From positions 62,001 through 126,000 of the forward strand of contig NC_010337.2 in the NCBI RefSeq assembly GCF_000019165.1: a stretch of DNA of 64,000 nt, in the 5' to 3' direction. Shown here in pieces: positions 29,288-38,078 of the stretch. Numbering within the stretch: the first letter of the stretch is position 1; each line of letters starts with the position of its first letter. Under the pieces are notes generated by a model that was not told the DNA's origin, did not search any database, and was given only the letters and a program-made list of their open reading frames with translations. The position numbers and the translations under genes were made by a program. The stretch is from Heliomicrobium modesticaldum Ice1. GTDB lineage: Bacteria; Bacillota; Desulfitobacteriia; Heliobacteriales; Heliobacteriaceae.

Positions 29288-31213
29288 GTGGGCAAAAACC
29301 TTGTGCAAAAAATCCTCGCCGCCCATCTGATCGAAGGGGAACTCGTCCCCGGCAAAGAGATCGCCATCCGCATCGACCAGACACTGACACAGGACGCCAC
29401 CGGCACCATGGCCTATCTGCAATTCGAAGCCATGGGCGTTCCCCGCGTCAAGACCGAACTCTCCGTCTCCTACGTCGACCATAACACCTTGCAGAGCGGC
29501 TTCGAAAACGCCGACGACCACCGCTTCCTGCAGACGGTGGCGGCCAAGCACGGCATCCGCTTCTCCCGCCCCGGCAACGGCATCTGCCACCAGGTCCACT
29601 TAGAACGCTTTGGCGTGCCCGGCAAAACGCTGCTCGGCTCCGACTCGCACACCCCCACCGGCGGCGGCATCGGCATGATCGCCATCGGCGCCGGCGGACT
29701 TGACGTGGCCGTAGCCATGGCCGGCGGCCCCTTCTACCTAACCTGCCCGAGAGTGGTCGGCATCAACCTGGTGGGCAGGCTCTCCCCTTGGGTCTCGGCC
29801 AAGGATGTCATCCTGGAAGTCCTGCGCCGGCTCTCCGTCAAGGGTGGCGTCGGGCGGATCATCGAATACTGCGGCCCCGGCGTAGCCACCCTCTCCGTTC
29901 CTGAGCGGGCCACCATCACCAACATGGGCGCCGAACTGGGTGCTACCACCTCTATCTTCCCCTCTGATGAAGTGACGAAAGCCTTCCTGAAGGCGCAAGG
30001 CCGCGAGGATGCCTGGGTCGAACTCGGTCCCGATGCCGACGCGACCTATGAAGAGACCTTGACCATCGACCTGTCTGCCCTCGAACCGGCTGTCGCCTGC
30101 CCCCATATGCCCGACCTTGTCAAAACGGTCCGCGAAGTCGGTCCCATCAAGGTGGACCAGGTCCTGATCGGCTCCTGCACCAACTCTTCCTACACCGACC
30201 TGATGCGCGTCGCCAGCATCTTGAAGGGCAAAACAGTCCACCCGACGGTCAGCCTCGGCATCGCACCCGGCAGCCGCCAAGTCTTCGAGATGCTCGCCCG
30301 CAACGGCGCGCTGGGCGATCTGATCGCTGCCGGCGCCCGCATCCTTGAATCAGCCTGTGGTCCCTGTATCGGCATGGGCCAGTCGCCTAACTCGGGCGGT
30401 GTCTCTGTGCGAACCTTCAACCGAAACTTTGAAGGCCGCAGCGGCACCAAGGACGCATCCATCTACCTTTCCAGCCCTGAAGTAGCCGCCGCCACCGCCT
30501 TAACGGGCGTCCTCTCCGACCCACGCGATCTGGGCGAAGCCATCGATGTGCCGATGCCGGAACGATTCATCATCGATGACCGCATGATCCTTGAGCCAGC
30601 CGCCGACCCCTCCACCGTAGAAGTCCTGCGCGGTCCGAACATCAAGCCCCTCCCGATCAACCGGCCCCTGCCCGATACCCTCCGGGCCGGCGTCATCCTC
30701 AAGGTGGGCGACAACATCACCACCGACCATATCATGCCGGCTGGCGCGAAGATCCTGCCCTTGCGCTCCAACATCCCGGCCATCAGCCAGTACGTCTTCG
30801 CCGGCGTCGACGCTACCTTCGCCGAGCGAGCCAAAGCGGCCGGTCAGGGCTTTATCGTCGGCGGCCAGAACTACGGCCAAGGCTCCTCGCGGGAGCATGC
30901 CGCCCTGGCACCCATGTACCTGGGCATCAAGGCCGTCATCACCCAGTCCTTCGCCCGCATCCACCGGGCCAACCTGATCAACTTCGGCATCCTGCCTCTC
31001 ACCTTCGCTGATGAGGGCGACATCGCCAAGGTCAACCGGGGCGATGTCCTCGAAATCGCCGACGTGGCCGCCAAACTGGGCACCTGCGAAACGCTGGAGG
31101 TTCGCAATGTGACCACCGGGGAGACCTTCCTCGTTCGCCCTGACCTGACGCCGCGTCAGGTGGCGATCATCAAGGCAGGCGGGCTCTTGAACTATACGAA
31201 GGAACAGGCCTAG
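29288..31213 (+). CDS. acnA: Aconitate hydratase
   Basis: Isomerises citrate and isocitrate through cis-aconitate with a [4Fe-4S] cluster. 641 residues, the shorter anaerobe form with fused swivel domain. GSDSHTPTGGGIGMIAIGAGG, the cluster motifs GSCTNSSY and ESACGPCIGMGQ with three cysteines, and the swivel segment YGQGSSREHAALAP are present. GTG 29288 follows GGAGGAGGG; the upstream extension to 29108 is out of family. Homoaconitase or isopropylmalate isomerase is less likely given the length and fused layout. It is monocistronic and ends in a strong terminator. No citrate synthase or isocitrate dehydrogenase lies nearby. Confidence 0.92.
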   Translation: MGKNLVQKILAAHLIEGELVPGKEIAIRIDQTLTQDATGTMAYLQFEAMGVPRVKTELSVSYVDHNTLQSGFENADDHRFLQTVAAKHGIRFSRPGNGICHQVHLERFGVPGKTLLGSDSHTPTGGGIGMIAIGAGGLDVAVAMAGGPFYLTCPRVVGINLVGRLSPWVSAKDVILEVLRRLSVKGGVGRIIEYCGPGVATLSVPERATITNMGAELGATTSIFPSDEVTKAFLKAQGREDAWVELGPDADATYEETLTIDLSALEPAVACPHMPDLVKTVREVGPIKVDQVLIGSCTNSSYTDLMRVASILKGKTVHPTVSLGIAPGSRQVFEMLARNGALGDLIAAGARILESACGPCIGMGQSPNSGGVSVRTFNRNFEGRSGTKDASIYLSSPEVAAATALTGVLSDPRDLGEAIDVPMPERFIIDDRMILEPAADPSTVEVLRGPNIKPLPINRPLPDTLRAGVILKVGDNITTDHIMPAGAKILPLRSNIPAISQYVFAGVDATFAERAKAAGQGFIVGGQNYGQGSSREHAALAPMYLGIKAVITQSFARIHRANLINFGILPLTFADEGDIAKVNRGDVLEIADVAAKLGTCETLEVRNVTTGETFLVRPDLTPRQVAIIKAGGLLNYTKEQA

Positions 31214-31231
31214 GCAAACACACCATAGATT

Positions 31232-31271
31232 ACAGGTCCCTTGGATGAAGATCCAAGGGACCTGTGTTTTT
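31232..31271 (+). terminator. Terminator after the aconitase gene
   Basis: A perfect 15-bp stem (ACAGGTCCCTTGGAT and its complement) with a GAAG loop, then GTTTTT. Very strong. Confidence 0.92.
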
Positions 31272-31354
31272 CCCGCACTCCTCAGCAAAGGCGGCGGTCA
31301 CGGCCTGGAGCGCCTGGAACAAGGCCGGGTGAGGTGGATATCGGAGGTATTTAC

Positions 31355-31636
31355 TCAAAAGACCTCTGTATCGACGGCGACGACATCTACCTCGCCCGAC
31401 CCCTCGATCTGGCGGACCGCCGCGTCGAGAACCTGGCGGATATGGGTGCGGTCATTGCTGACGACAGCCAATCCGATGACCGACGCCTGCCAGAGGTCGT
31501 GTTGGTCCACTTCGGCAACAGAGATGTTGAACTTCCCCCGCAGCCGCTCGACAATGCTCTTCAGCACCCGGCGCTTTCCCTTCAAAGAGTCGACGCCATG
31601 GATACGTAGGCTCACTTCACTGTAGCCGACAGACAC
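31355..31636 (-). CDS. DUF503 (YlxP-like) protein
   Basis: A 93-residue ferredoxin-like-fold protein: VSLRIHGVDSLKGKRRVLKS, then RGKFNISVAEVDQHDLWQAS and VSNDRTHIRQVLDAA, which are the conserved blocks of DUF503. GTG 31636 has GGGGGAGG five bases upstream and gives the usual size; GTG 31660 is the longer option. In many Bacillota ylxP lies in the nusA-infB-rbfA region and may help ribosome assembly, but here it is elsewhere, downstream of aconitase on the opposite strand. Function unproven. Confidence 0.8.
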   Translation of the reverse strand: MSVGYSEVSLRIHGVDSLKGKRRVLKSIVERLRGKFNISVAEVDQHDLWQASVIGLAVVSNDRTHIRQVLDAAVRQIEGSGEVDVVAVDTEVF

Positions 31637-31741
31637 CTTCGCCTCCCCCTGCCCTTCCACGATTCAGTCGTCAAGAAGCGCCAGCAGGAAATGAAAACAC
31701 GGGCAGAACCCGCATCTCAGCACGTCCGCCCGCTGGTTTCG

Positions 31742-32893
31742 TTACTCTCTGACGTTCATGATCATTTCCAGATACTTGCCGGACTGGCGAACCTTCTCGA
31801 TCAGTTCTTCCGTGATGACGTCGCCCTTTTCGGCGACCGTCTCACCTAGGTTGTTGGTGAGCGTCTTGGTGAGCACCTTGCCCACATAGTACTTATGCTG
31901 CATTTGGCCGAACAAGGGGCCCCGTTCCTGACCGTCACCGCCTTCCGGCTTTGCCTCAGCATCTTCACTCTTCTCCAGCGACGGGAAGATGAAGGGTTCC
32001 GCTTCGTTAGGCTTGTCCTCCTGTTGCGAGCGAGGCGAACCCGGATCGATATCCTCAACGGGCAGTGAATTGACAGAGAGGTCTTCGAGCACCGGCAGGA
32101 CCGACGCCTTTTCCACCGATGGCTCCTTGATAGGGTGAATCGTTGGAGGGACTTCTGTCGGCCTCGCTGCGCTGGATGAGGTCATTGTTGCAGCCGAAGG
32201 GACCGGCGCCGCTGATGCCGGGACCTGAGCCGCTGATGCCGGGACCTGAGCCGCTGATGCCGGGACCTGAGCCGCTGATGCCGGGACCTGAGCCGCTGAA
32301 GCTGGCACAGAAGCGGGGGCAGCAAGCGGGGGTTTCGGCGCGTCAATGACGGCAACGGAGCGAACGGTCGCCACAGCATTGGCGGCAATAGAACCGTCGT
32401 ATTCTTCCAAGCTGGCTTCGTCCAGATCTTCTGCGACGATCAACACATCCCGACCGAAAGTGACGACGCTCTCCGCCGGGATGATGCGGGCCCCCAGCGT
32501 TTCCCGGGAGGGCAGGAGCAGGCAACCAGCGATCTTGCCGGAGGCCACATCAACGAAGTACTCGCTGACAAGGCCGATCAGTCGTCCCCCTTTGGTCAAC
32601 ACCTTCGTCCCTTTGACCTTGACCTGACGCTGAATCAGCCCCAGCACATCAGGCAAATCGATCAGGCGCTGCAGCGCCTCTTCGCTCTCAATGGTAACGG
32701 CATACTCGCCAACCCCTTGGAGCCGCTCGAAGGGAATTACCTGCGCCCCGAGATACCAAGTCTCGTTTTCCACCATCAGGTATTCGACGGCGCCTTGGTC
32801 AGGATTGATGATCAGGTCGCGGACCAAACCGAGTTCTCGACCATCGCTGATGCTGATGATGGCCAACCCGACAATGTTCTGGCTCTTGGTCAC
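31742..32893 (-). CDS. PRC-barrel domain protein with Pro/Ala repeat linker
   Basis: 383 residues. Two PRC-barrel-like domains occupy residues 1-170: NIVGLAIISISDGRELGLVRDL with GAVEYLMVENE, then TKGGRLIGLVSEYFVDVASG. A linker follows that contains four copies of the heptad ASAAQVP plus more Ala/Pro/Ser sequence. The acidic C-terminal third ends in a third barrel-like element (HKYYVGKVLTKTLTN). The first domain resembles photosynthetic-reaction-centre/YlmC-type barrels. GTG 32893 has GGAGG upstream and overlaps the stop of the membrane protein gene (GTGTGA), so the two are coupled. A scaffold or envelope-linked role is possible but unproven. Confidence 0.75.
   Translation of the reverse strand: MTKSQNIVGLAIISISDGRELGLVRDLIINPDQGAVEYLMVENETWYLGAQVIPFERLQGVGEYAVTIESEEALQRLIDLPDVLGLIQRQVKVKGTKVLTKGGRLIGLVSEYFVDVASGKIAGCLLLPSRETLGARIIPAESVVTFGRDVLIVAEDLDEASLEEYDGSIAANAVATVRSVAVIDAPKPPLAAPASVPASAAQVPASAAQVPASAAQVPASAAQVPASAAPVPSAATMTSSSAARPTEVPPTIHPIKEPSVEKASVLPVLEDLSVNSLPVEDIDPGSPRSQQEDKPNEAEPFIFPSLEKSEDAEAKPEGGDGQERGPLFGQMQHKYYVGKVLTKTLTNNLGETVAEKGDVITEELIEKVRQSGKYLEMIMNVRE
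32211..32294 (-). repeat. Four tandem 21-bp repeats in the PRC-barrel gene
   Basis: Four identical 21-base units, in frame, encoding ASAAQVP repeats. In-frame length keeps the gene open whatever the copy number; such perfect DNA identity suggests recent expansion by slippage. Confidence 0.95.
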
Positions 32894-33993
32894 ACAGCCG
32901 TCCTCCTTGTCACATTTCTATCCGCCGCCGTTCGCGGCGCGCGATAGGCTTTCAGGTAGTTTTCAATCTCCGCCAGGATAGGGGCGGGCAGATCTCCCCG
33001 GTACTTTCCCCAGTACCGGGTGATCTGATGGTAGGCTTCGTCATGTTTGTCCATCAGTTCATATATGGCGCATATTTCGAGGACGATGAACATCTCGTCC
33101 TCCATGCTGATCCCAAATCGCGTTGCCTCTCGGAAGCTCTCCAGAGCACCCCATAAATCGCCGCGAGCCTTATGCCGAAAGGCATCGTCCAGCAAACGGC
33201 TGAGTTCGGGAGCCGGCTGACCTTTAGGTGACGAGACTGCGGCACAAGCCGCCCGTTCTGTCAAAGGAGGGCTTTCTGCCGATGAATCGAATGGATCTTC
33301 TTCCGGCGAGTTCACATCAATTTCTTCAAGAGCCCTTTCCAGTTTCTCTTCCGTCGAAGTCAACTTCGATCCTTCGATTACACCCAAAACGGGCTCGGTA
33401 TCGTTATCAAGAATACAAGCCTCCGTCTCATCGGTTTCTTTTTCCTCGCCCATGTCTTTTATATTCCTTGCTTCCTTTTTCAGATCTGCAGCGGTCTGCG
33501 AATCTACTTGTTCTTCAAGTTCTACAGAAACCGTCAGCGTGATCGCTTCAGCCTCCCGTTCCTCAGAAGAAAGCATCTCGACTGCTTCTATCTCAGGAAC
33601 TTCAAGGGGAAGCGCCTCTGCCTCTTTTTCTTTACCGAATGTCATTGCGACCACTTCCTCATCTCCATCTGCCGGAGATGCCAGTGCAGGCACTTCCGCC
33701 TCCCCTTCTGCCGGAGGGCTTACCGGTTCATGATTCTGCTCCTGGACATAGGTGCGGGCCAAACCTACGGAAGCGATCAAAAGCCCACCCCCGATCAAAA
33801 AAAGGTAGGGGTTGGGGAGCAAGGTGATCTGGGGAAAGCTGAGGGCGATCAACCACATGAGGGCACATCCGGCCACCATCAAAGGCAGCTGGCCAAAGGG
33901 TGTCTTTTGCAGAAGGAACCACCAGAGCCCCAGCAGTAATGCGTTTACGATCAGGACAAAGCCGATTATCGCCAGCATCGTCAGGTTCTTCAC
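32890..33993 (-). CDS. Membrane-anchored acidic protein, unknown function
   Basis: 367 residues with three N-terminal hydrophobic segments (LAIIGFVLIVNALLLGLWWF; PLMVAGCALMWLIALSF; PYLFLIGGGLLIASVGLA), then about 170 residues rich in Glu and Asp, and a C-terminal helical region (LLDDAFRHKARGDLWGALES, then FIVLEICAIYELMDKHDEAY) that looks like tetratricopeptide-type helices. No family is recognised. GTG 33993 is taken as start; ATG six codons later with GAGGTG ten bases upstream is an equally good choice. The stop overlaps the PRC-barrel start by four bases, so the two proteins probably work together at the membrane. Confidence 0.7.
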   Translation of the reverse strand: MKNLTMLAIIGFVLIVNALLLGLWWFLLQKTPFGQLPLMVAGCALMWLIALSFPQITLLPNPYLFLIGGGLLIASVGLARTYVQEQNHEPVSPPAEGEAEVPALASPADGDEEVVAMTFGKEKEAEALPLEVPEIEAVEMLSSEEREAEAITLTVSVELEEQVDSQTAADLKKEARNIKDMGEEKETDETEACILDNDTEPVLGVIEGSKLTSTEEKLERALEEIDVNSPEEDPFDSSAESPPLTERAACAAVSSPKGQPAPELSRLLDDAFRHKARGDLWGALESFREATRFGISMEDEMFIVLEICAIYELMDKHDEAYHQITRYWGKYRGDLPAPILAEIENYLKAYRAPRTAADRNVTRRTAV

Positions 33994-34111
33994 CTCGCGG
34001 GCACTTCAAGTGACATATCTTGATGCTTCATTTCGACATAGGTAAGCTTTATCCTTCCGTATCGCGCGAATCTCTGTATAACTCTGTCAAAACAGTTCTA
34101 AATCGATCGAA

Positions 34112-34834
34112 TCAGTCGTCAAAGAAATCGGTCAAGCTGCCAATACCGCCTGATGATTCCCGTTTCCCGGCATGGGCCAAGATCCGGCCTGCCAGGTTGG
34201 CGAGGGTGAGTGTCTGGATCCACACGCGGCCGGGGCCGGTCAGGCTGGTCAAAAAAAGTCCTTCTCCGCCGAAAATGGCGTTTTTCATGCCTTTGACCAT
34301 CTGAATGTCCATCGAAACTGTGGATTCGATCATCGCCACATGCCCCGTATCAACCATCAGCCGCTCGCCAGGGGCCAACTTTTTTTCGATGACTTCGCCG
34401 TCAATCTCAACAAAAGCCATACCCCGACCGGAGAGCTTTTGCATGATGAAGCCCTCGCCGCCGAAAAAACCGGCGCCAAGTTTGCGCTGGAAGAAGATGC
34501 TCATCTCCACCGACTCCTGCGCACACAAAAAGGAGTCGCGCTGGCAGATCAGTTCGTAGCCGCGCTCGACTTCAACGGGCAACACCTTCCCGGGCGCGGA
34601 GGGGGTGAAGCCGATATTAGCCGGACCCCCCACCGCTTCAAAGAAGGTGTAGGTCAGCGATTCCCCGGAAAGGGCGCGACCGAGGGACTTCAACAAGCCG
34701 CCTTTGAAGTTTGTGTCCATGCGAACATTGGACGACATCCATGTCATAGCGCCCGATTCTGTGTAAATGCGCTCCCCCGGTTCCAAGTCGATATTCAAAG
34801 CCTGCATGGTCGTTCCCAAGACCTGATAACGCAT
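34112..34834 (-). CDS. AIM24-family (TIGR00266) protein
   Basis: 240 residues of a beta-helix-like fold. YQVLGTTMQALNIDLEPGER, YTESGAMTWMSSNVRMDTN and the glycine-rich FFGGEGFIMQKLSGRGMAFVE with IFGGEGLFLTSLTGPGRVWIQ are the repeated blocks typical of this family. ATG 34834 has GGAGGAGG at a good distance, whereas the ATG two codons earlier lies directly against the site. The mitochondrial homologue AIM24 affects inner-membrane organisation; the bacterial role is unknown. It lies just downstream of glgA in the same direction, 80 bases apart. Confidence 0.86.
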   Translation of the reverse strand: MRYQVLGTTMQALNIDLEPGERIYTESGAMTWMSSNVRMDTNFKGGLLKSLGRALSGESLTYTFFEAVGGPANIGFTPSAPGKVLPVEVERGYELICQRDSFLCAQESVEMSIFFQRKLGAGFFGGEGFIMQKLSGRGMAFVEIDGEVIEKKLAPGERLMVDTGHVAMIESTVSMDIQMVKGMKNAIFGGEGLFLTSLTGPGRVWIQTLTLANLAGRILAHAGKRESSGGIGSLTDFFDD

Positions 34835-34915
34835 GGCCATCCTCCTCCTGGAAATCAATCTCAAGCTCAAGTATAGCTTCCATCGAGCATATGGACAAGG
34901 TTCGGCTTATCGCGA

Positions 34916-36370
34916 CTACAGCTCCGGATTCACCTTGCGTCGCGCCCGACCATAGAGTTGCATGTACTCATCAGCTGATCTCCGCCAGGAGTGGTCAAGC
35001 CGCATCACCTTGGCAATGAGCTGTTGCCAACGATCCTTCTGACGATACAGATGAAGACCCCTGCGGATGGCTTCGAGGAAACGATCGGGCTGATAAGCCT
35101 CAAAGACTACCCCGTTTCCATTGGGGAAGCGCACATCCGTAACCGTGTCGGCCAACCCCCCTGTCGAGCGGACGATGGGAATCGCGCCGTAACGGAAGGC
35201 GATCAGTTGGCCCAGACCGCAAGGTTCAAAACGCGACGGCATCAGGAAAAAATCGCTGCCGCCATAGACGCGCTGGGCCAGCGGCGTATCAAAGCCGATA
35301 AAGAGGCCTACCTTCTCCGGAAAATGCTGCTTCAACCGCCGAAAAAGACCTTCATAGCGAGGATCTCCCTGCCCCACCACGACCAGTTGGAGATCCTCCC
35401 GGAACAAGGCCTCCTCGATCCCCTCGAAGAGGTCGATCCCCTTTTGATCGACGAGACGGTGGACCAGACCCAACAGCGGCGCCTCCGACACAGGCAAGCC
35501 GAACTGACGCTGCAGTTCCGCTTTGTTCCGCTTTTTGCCTTCTATGTTGTCTGCTGAATAGTGATGGGGGATGTGGGGATCTGTCGCCGGATCATAGACC
35601 TCCACGTCAATGCCGTTGACGATCCCGAAGAGATCAGAGTGGCGGAGCCGCAGCAACCCATCGAGACCCCAGCCGTATTCGCTCGTCTGGATCTCCTCGG
35701 CATAGGTGCGGCTGACTGTGTTGATCAGATCGGCGAAGACCAGCCCCGCCTTCATGAAGTTCACTTGACCATAGAACTCCAGGGCATCAGGGCGGAAGAG
35801 GTCCTGACGCAACCCGATGAACTGGAGAATGTCCCGCCCGAAATGGCCTTGGTATTCCAGATTATGCACTGTCAGCACACTGGCGATCCGGCGATAGGCC
35901 GGATGATGGCGGTATTCCTCTTTGAGCAGCGCGATGGCAGGGCCGCACTGCCAGTCGTTGAAGTGCAGGATATCAGGGATAAAATCGATCGGTTCAAGCA
36001 TCTCCAGAAGGGCGCGCGAAAAGAAACCCCACCGTTCACCGTCATCGCTGTAGCCGTAAATGTTTTCACGGCCAAAATACTGGTAGTTGTCAATAAAATA
36101 CACCGGGACGGACTTTCCCCCGGGCAGCGCCTCGATCCGGCCTTCGCGGATCACCGCCGTCTCCTTGCGGGCGTCCACTTCCACCATGTAATCGGTCACA
36201 TAGGCGCCACGGGGGATCTGCCCATGGCGGGGCATGGCCACACGGACGTCGACGCCTGAGGAGGCAAGGGCTCGCGGCAACGAACCGGCCACATCAGCCA
36301 GGCCTCCGGCCTTGGCAAAGGGGACAACCTCTGCCGATACGAAGAGAACCTTCAACGGTTGTTCCGTCAC
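34916..36370 (-). CDS. glgA: Glycogen synthase
   Basis: ADP-glucose-dependent starch/glycogen synthase (GT5), 484 residues. The N-terminal KxGGL motif lies in [22 protein letters not shown]. The C-terminal GT-B donor site has [20 protein letters not shown] with [12 protein letters not shown] 36370 is preceded by GGAAGGG. No glgB, glgC or glgP genes are in the window, so the rest of the pathway is elsewhere. It is followed on the same strand by the AIM24-family gene. Confidence 0.95.
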
Positions 36371-36491
36371 GATCTATTTCCCTTCCTCTCGTTCCCACCG
36401 GCCCTTTACAAACCAAAGCTTCCTTGCCGGCTTGGCAGTTCCGGTCGGTGGTATGTATATATACCGGCGGTTTTGAGAATTGGACAGTGCG

Positions 36492-36947
36492 CTACTTCAC
36501 CTGGAGCAGCATGGCCACCTCGTCACAATTGGGGAATTTGGGACAATCGATGCATTCCTTCCAAACCTTATGGGGCAGTAGTTCCTTTGGCACCACAGAA
36601 AATCCGCACTTGGAGAAAAAGCCCTCCTGATAGGTGAGGGCGAAAACACGGTCTATCCCGAGGTCTTTGGCCTCTTTGATCAGCATGTCCACGATGGCCC
36701 TGCCGATTCCCTTTCCGCGAGCGTCCTTAATGATAGCGAGGGCGCGGATTTCCGCCAGATCCTCCCATAAGATATGCAGCGATCCGGTGCCTACAATCCT
36801 CCCCGCTTCTTCGGCGACGGTGATGTCCCGCAACCCCTCGTAGAGCAGGCTCCGCGACCGGGCCAGCATGAGCCCTTCTGCGGCGCTCTCGCTGATCAGG
36901 GCATGGATGTCCTCCACATCATTCATCTTGGCTTTGCGCAAAATCAT
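36492..36947 (-). CDS. argA: Amino-acid N-acetyltransferase (short ArgA)
   Basis: A 151-residue GNAT with the stand-alone ArgA pattern, giving N-acetylglutamate for arginine synthesis. ILRKAKMNDVEDIHALI begins the fold, ARGKGIGRAIVDMLI is the acetyl-CoA loop, and the C-terminus has LTYQEGFFSKCGF, PHKVWKEC and the CPKFPNCDE cysteines seen in clostridial ArgA. ATG 36947. It lies between glgA and nfo with no other arg gene, so the assignment to arginine synthesis rests on similarity only. Confidence 0.85.
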   Translation of the reverse strand: MILRKAKMNDVEDIHALISESAAEGLMLARSRSLLYEGLRDITVAEEAGRIVGTGSLHILWEDLAEIRALAIIKDARGKGIGRAIVDMLIKEAKDLGIDRVFALTYQEGFFSKCGFSVVPKELLPHKVWKECIDCPKFPNCDEVAMLLQVK

Positions 36948-36973
36948 GTTTCTTCCATCCCTTACGTCATAGT

Positions 36974-37837
36974 CTATTGTTTCAGCGCCGAGCGCATCCA
37001 GGCAATCTCCCGGCGGTAGTCAGCGATCTCCCCGGGCGTCTCCAGGTTGAGGGGCAGACCGACCAGCGCAGGGTGATTCAACAGCGCCGCCAAGGCATCG
37101 CTGCCGATGAGGCCCTGGCCGAGCAGAGCGTGGCGATCCTTATGAGAACCGAGCGGTTGCTGGCTGTCGTTGATGTGCATCGCCTTCAACCGTTCAAGCC
37201 CGATGATCCGATCGAAGGCATCGAGAACAGCGGCAAAATCGCTTTTCACATCGTATCCGGCGCCAAACAGATGGCAGGAATCCAGATTCACCCCGACGAC
37301 CTCCGGGACTTGCAGGCCGTCGATGATGGCTCGCAGCTCCTCAAAGCGTCCGCCCACCTCAGTGCCTGCACCGCTCATCCCTTCCAACAGCACCATAACG
37401 CCCTGGTCAGGCCGGAGAATCTCATTCAAGGCCTGGGTGATCCGTTCGATCCCGGCCTCAATCCCCTGGCCTACATGGCTGCCGGGGTGGACAACCATGT
37501 AGGGGACCTGCGCCGTAGCCATCCGGACGATGTCAGCGGCCAGCGTCATCTTGGCGAAGGCCCAGGTTTCCTCTTTCGGGGCCGCCAAGTTGATCGTGTA
37601 GGGCGCGTGGGCCACCAGGGGGCCGAATCCGTGTTCTTCGCGCAACCATATGGAACGGGCGATGTCATCGGGATCAAGCGCTTTGGCTGCCCCGCCGCGG
37701 GGATTGCGCGTAAAAAACTGGAACGTCGTCGCTCCGATGGAAAGGGCCTCTCGGACGGCCGACTCAAAGCCTTTTGAAATGGATAGATGCGCTCCCAAAT
37801 ACAACAGGTCATCCTTCTTTCTTCCGGCGTATTTCAA
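36974..37837 (-). CDS. nfo: Deoxyribonuclease IV (endonuclease IV)
   Basis: AP endonuclease of base excision repair, a TIM barrel with three zinc ions. 287 residues: LGAHLSISKGFESAVREA at the start, FTRNPRG, VAHAPYTINLA, VVHPGSHVGQG, LLEGMSGAGTEVG, NLDSCHLFGAGYD and MHINDSQQPLGSHKDRH contain the metal-binding histidine, glutamate and aspartate residues of the family. ATG 37837. The adjacent HhH-GPD glycosylase gene and this enzyme could together carry out excision and incision, though a ThiE gene and a repeat region separate them. Confidence 0.93.
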   Translation of the reverse strand: MKYAGRKKDDLLYLGAHLSISKGFESAVREALSIGATTFQFFTRNPRGGAAKALDPDDIARSIWLREEHGFGPLVAHAPYTINLAAPKEETWAFAKMTLAADIVRMATAQVPYMVVHPGSHVGQGIEAGIERITQALNEILRPDQGVMVLLEGMSGAGTEVGGRFEELRAIIDGLQVPEVVGVNLDSCHLFGAGYDVKSDFAAVLDAFDRIIGLERLKAMHINDSQQPLGSHKDRHALLGQGLIGSDALAALLNHPALVGLPLNLETPGEIADYRREIAWMRSALKQ

Positions 37838-37927
37838 GGATGGGTGTAGCTCGACTTGTGAAGACTTTTTTGAAAAACTCTTTGGACAAAGGAGCCCTTC
37901 TTTCCTGCCCGATCAGAAATTTTAAGA

Positions 37928-38078
37928 CACCCAACGGGTCAACAGCAGCCCGTTGCTTAAGAACAACGCCTTGCTTAAAGCGGCACCCTTGCTTAATAAG
38001 GCAGCGTCTTTGGATTAAGGCAGCTCCAGTTAAGGCGGCGCCTTTGGGTTAAGGCAGCTCATTAAGGCAGCTCCTTGC
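37928..38078. repeat. Imperfect tandem repeat between nfo and the TenI/ThiE gene
   Basis: On the minus strand a unit resembling GCTGCCTTAA recurs about eight times with 14- to 21-base spacing, and the sequence drifts from the end of the TenI/ThiE coding region. Variants include GCTGCCTTAATG, GCCGCCTTAACTGG and GCTGCCTTATTAAGC. It encodes no plausible protein and is not a CRISPR array. Function unknown. Confidence 0.7.

Noticed and set aside
32211-32294. 21-bp repeats as a CRISPR array
   Set aside because: No spacers; the units are contiguous, in frame and coding.
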